From: Bacillus carboniphilus
Lineage (GTDB): Bacteria > Bacillota > Bacilli > Bacillales > JC228
Assembly: GCF_039522365.1 (NCBI RefSeq)
Contig: NZ_BAAADJ010000010.1
Coordinates: 1-62,441 of the forward strand
Length of the DNA stretch: 62,441 nt
Reading direction: 5' to 3'
The notes beneath the pieces are model-generated. The model had not been told where the DNA came from, made no database searches, and was given only the letters and a program-made list of their open reading frames with translations. The stretch's first letter is position 1. The number at the start of each line of letters is the position of its first letter. The translations under genes and the position numbers were made by a program. Shown here piece by piece: positions 60,374 through 62,441 of this stretch.

Positions 60374-62191
60374 ATGTTATTTATAAAAGCTGAAAATGTT
60401 GCAGTTGATATAAAGGGGAATGTCTTGTTTGAGAATGCTTCAGTTGAGGTACATGAAGGGGAACGTGTGGCCATTATTGGGAAGAATGGAATTGGTAAGA
60501 CCACTTTTATGAAGAGTCTTATAGGATACCAACCTATTGCTAAAGGAACCCTAAAAAACCAACTGGATGAAGGGCAGTGGAGTTGGATGGACCAGGAATC
60601 CGATGCATCCCACGGTTTTACGACTCGACAATTGATTGAATCTGACCATGAAGAATTGTTCCAGTTAAAACAGAAGTTACAGAATCTCGAGAAACAATTA
60701 GAAACAAATAATGACCTGATGGAGACATATAGTGGGTTCCTACAAGAATATATGGAACGAAGCGGGTACGAATGGGAAACAAGAATAGAAAAGCAGATGA
60801 ACAGTTTAGGGATACCAAATAGGGTCTGGGATCTACCATTTCAGCAACTTAGTGGAGGACAAAAAACAAGGGCAAAGTTGGCAAAAGCTATGATCAATCA
60901 ACCGAAACTACTTTTGTTAGATGAACCAACGAACCATTTAGATGCTGAATCATTATTGTGGTTGGCGGATTGGATGAAGTCCTTTAAGGGGGCCATTTTG
61001 TTTATCTCACATGAACGGGATTTTATTGACCAAGTGGCTACAGCAACGTATGAACTGACTCCCAGTGGAACAAAAAAGTATGCAGGTGGTTACTCGTTTT
61101 ACAAAGAACAAAAAGATTTAGAACGTCAGACACTAGAGGCCACGTATCGTAGACAGGAAATAGAGAGGAAAAATCTAGTTGAGGCTATTTCTAATTACAG
61201 ACAATGGTTTCAAAAAGCCCATAATGCGGCCGGAGAAAGAAACCCTTTTGCTAAGAGAAAAGCAAACAAAAATATGACTCGATTTAAGGCCAAAGAAAAA
61301 GCATTGGAACGGCTCGAAAATAACCGAGTAGAGCGGCCAAAGGATGCTCCTTCCATCCAGGTTAAATTAGAAGCTGAGAACTTTGGGAGCAAACGAATGA
61401 TTAGCTTCGATGAAGTATCCTTTTCGTATAAAGGATCCACTTTTGGATTTAATGAACTGACTTTCGGAGTGGAACGGGAAGATCGCATAGCGGTTGTAGG
61501 TCAAAATGGCTCAGGTAAGACTACACTGTTAAAGCTTCTAACTGGGCAAATAGATCCGGATAGTGGAGGGATTATTCACCATCCTAATTTACGAATCGGC
61601 TACTTTATGCAGGAATTAGATGCCCTTCATGAGGAAGCCACCATCTTGGAAGAGGTTATGTCTGGGACTGAGCTGACACAAACCGAAGCCAGAACGATAT
61701 TAGCTTGCTTTCTGTTTCGTGGTGATACGGTGTTTAAGAAAATCAGTGAGTTAAGTATGGGTGAAAGGTGCAGGGTAGCGTTTGTGAAGCTTTATTTTTC
61801 CCAGGCCAATTTACTTGTCTTTGATGAACCAACGAACTATTTGGATATTGACACGAGAGAAAGAATTGAAGATGCTCTTTCTATGTATCCGGGAGCAGTA
61901 GTGCTTGTTTCACATGATTCCTACCTATTAAGAAAGGTAGCGAACCGAGTGATTTCCCTCCAGGATCAGGATTTTACATTCTATCCGGGAAGCTATGAAG
62001 AGTGGATGAACTACAAACATCTGGACTCATCTGAACAAGCAGTCGAAAACGAAGTGCAGCGTTTAGAATTGGAGCTAGCCTATTTACTAATGGAAGATGA
62101 GGAGTCTGAATCACTACAGCCGAACCTCGAAAAGATAGAAAAAGCAAGAGAATTGCAAATGAAAATTGCACAACTGAAGAATAGCAATTAA
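60374..62191 (+). CDS. ABC-F family ATPase, probable antibiotic-resistance ribosome protection protein
   Basis: The 605-aa soluble protein has two ABC domains: GKNGIGKT, LSGGQKTR and LLLDEPTNHLD, then GQNGSGKT, a changed signature LSMGER and LVFDEPTNYLD. A basic helical linker (around RQWFQKAHNAAGERNPFAKRKANKN) is the part that reaches the ribosomal P site and drug site. The C-terminus is a short coiled coil. The ATG at 60374 is seven bases after GGAGG; the ATG at 60368 touches it. Divergence from YfmR-type signatures and an attenuator leader support a drug-induced resistance function rather than a housekeeping one. Confidence 0.88.
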   Translation: MLFIKAENVAVDIKGNVLFENASVEVHEGERVAIIGKNGIGKTTFMKSLIGYQPIAKGTLKNQLDEGQWSWMDQESDASHGFTTRQLIESDHEELFQLKQKLQNLEKQLETNNDLMETYSGFLQEYMERSGYEWETRIEKQMNSLGIPNRVWDLPFQQLSGGQKTRAKLAKAMINQPKLLLLDEPTNHLDAESLLWLADWMKSFKGAILFISHERDFIDQVATATYELTPSGTKKYAGGYSFYKEQKDLERQTLEATYRRQEIERKNLVEAISNYRQWFQKAHNAAGERNPFAKRKANKNMTRFKAKEKALERLENNRVERPKDAPSIQVKLEAENFGSKRMISFDEVSFSYKGSTFGFNELTFGVEREDRIAVVGQNGSGKTTLLKLLTGQIDPDSGGIIHHPNLRIGYFMQELDALHEEATILEEVMSGTELTQTEARTILACFLFRGDTVFKKISELSMGERCRVAFVKLYFSQANLLVFDEPTNYLDIDTRERIEDALSMYPGAVVLVSHDSYLLRKVANRVISLQDQDFTFYPGSYEEWMNYKHLDSSEQAVENEVQRLELELAYLLMEDEESESLQPNLEKIEKARELQMKIAQLKNSN

Positions 62192-62199
62192 CCCTTTTA

Positions 62200-62235
62200 G
62201 AGTAGCTGGTTTCAACACTAGCTGCTCTTTTTTTA
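62200..62235 (+). terminator. Intrinsic terminator after the second ABC-F gene
   Basis: AGAGTAGCT (62200-62208) pairs with AGCTGCTCT (62220-62228) with one mismatch, followed by seven Ts. Confidence 0.85.
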
Positions 62236-62423
62236 CCTCCAGCCCCATTCGTACTAAGCCTCAAGTCCTATCTCAAAATATAGCTGAGGCTCATTATGAG
62301 AAAACCTAAATCTAGATAAGATAGAAACATGAAAGGCGATTGAGTCAAGTTTTAGTGGGTGAAAAATTCACCTATAAAATTTAATAGATTTTGTTATAGA
62401 AACTTCTCTCTATTCGTATGTGT

Positions 62424-62439
62424 TTGTAAGCGTTTTCCA
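62424..62439 (+). promoter_or_regulatory. cre (CcpA) site at the right edge
   Basis: The 16 bases match the cre consensus WTGNAARCGYWWWCAW at all but one position (C at 62438), with an intact GTAAGCGTTTTC core. It should control a gene beginning to the right of the window. The 190 bases between the terminator and this site hold no visible gene. Confidence 0.65.
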
Positions 62440-62441
62440 TT

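Overview
This window looks like chromosomal DNA from a spore-forming, AT-rich Bacillaceae bacterium (Bacillus or a close relative such as Rossellomorea, Cytobacillus or Mesobacillus). The support is a sporulenol-synthase-type terpene cyclase, a probable gamma-type small acid-soluble spore protein, YfmR, YfmL, YfiBC and NatKR-NatAB homologues, CcpA-type cre sites, a T-box leader, a c-di-AMP riboswitch and strong AGGAGG ribosome binding sites. No tRNA, rRNA, prophage, CRISPR array or transposase gene is visible. The only classical mobile element is the 3' tip of a group II intron at the left edge.

Layout. 1-0.5 kb: group II intron end and two tiny minus-strand genes. 0.6-6.2 kb: a catabolic operon (IclR regulator, tripartite tricarboxylate-type transporter tctCBA, KDG kinase, KDPG aldolase) with a cre site over its promoter. 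6.2-7.6 kb: two adjacent tandem arrays, both of 52-bp period. 7.8-9.5 kb: two secreted proteins of unknown function, one frameshifted. 9.7-17 kb: S9 peptidase, heterodimeric ABC exporter, BBE-like FAD oxidase. 17.3-19.3 kb: HxlR regulator, LigB-type dioxygenase and divergent nitroreductase. 19.3-23.1 kb: Na+ exporter NatAB with its two-component system. 23.2-27 kb: tryptophan dioxygenase, YciI-like protein, Gfo/Idh oxidoreductase, spore protein, pirin. 27-34.3 kb: nuclease-helicase fusion, an ABC-F ribosome-protection gene with an attenuator leader, two DEAD-box helicases. 34.5-39.3 kb: two-component system, HAAS-CPBP membrane protein, DUF4097 protein, biotin transporter bioY under a BirA operator. 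39.3-45.8 kb: RecQ, DUF2254 protein, YfmR, YckD-like secreted protein. 46-54.8 kb: amidase, beta-propeller protein, serine hydrolase, acetyltransferase, riboswitch-controlled dicarboxylate/amino-acid symporter, ArsR-like regulator and MFS exporter. 54.8-62.2 kb: archaeal-type ProRS with T-box, terpene cyclase, DUF819 protein, and a second ABC-F gene with an attenuator.

Two themes stand out. The first is RNA-level control. Two ABC-F genes each sit behind a promoter, a short leader reading frame and intrinsic terminators; at the right-hand one a leader segment is perfectly complementary to the terminator's 5' arm. A c-di-AMP riboswitch precedes a glutamate/aspartate-type symporter, and a proline T-box precedes proS. 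The second is an unusual load of short intergenic repeats. Five families have periods of about 20-21 or 51-52 bp, near whole numbers of DNA helical turns, and most are palindromic. One family recurs 50 kb away inside the transcribed leader of proS. Another forms a composite palindromic element with fixed 51-62-51 bp geometry at three loci. These repeats are the best candidates here for something not yet described, but no function can be assigned from sequence alone.
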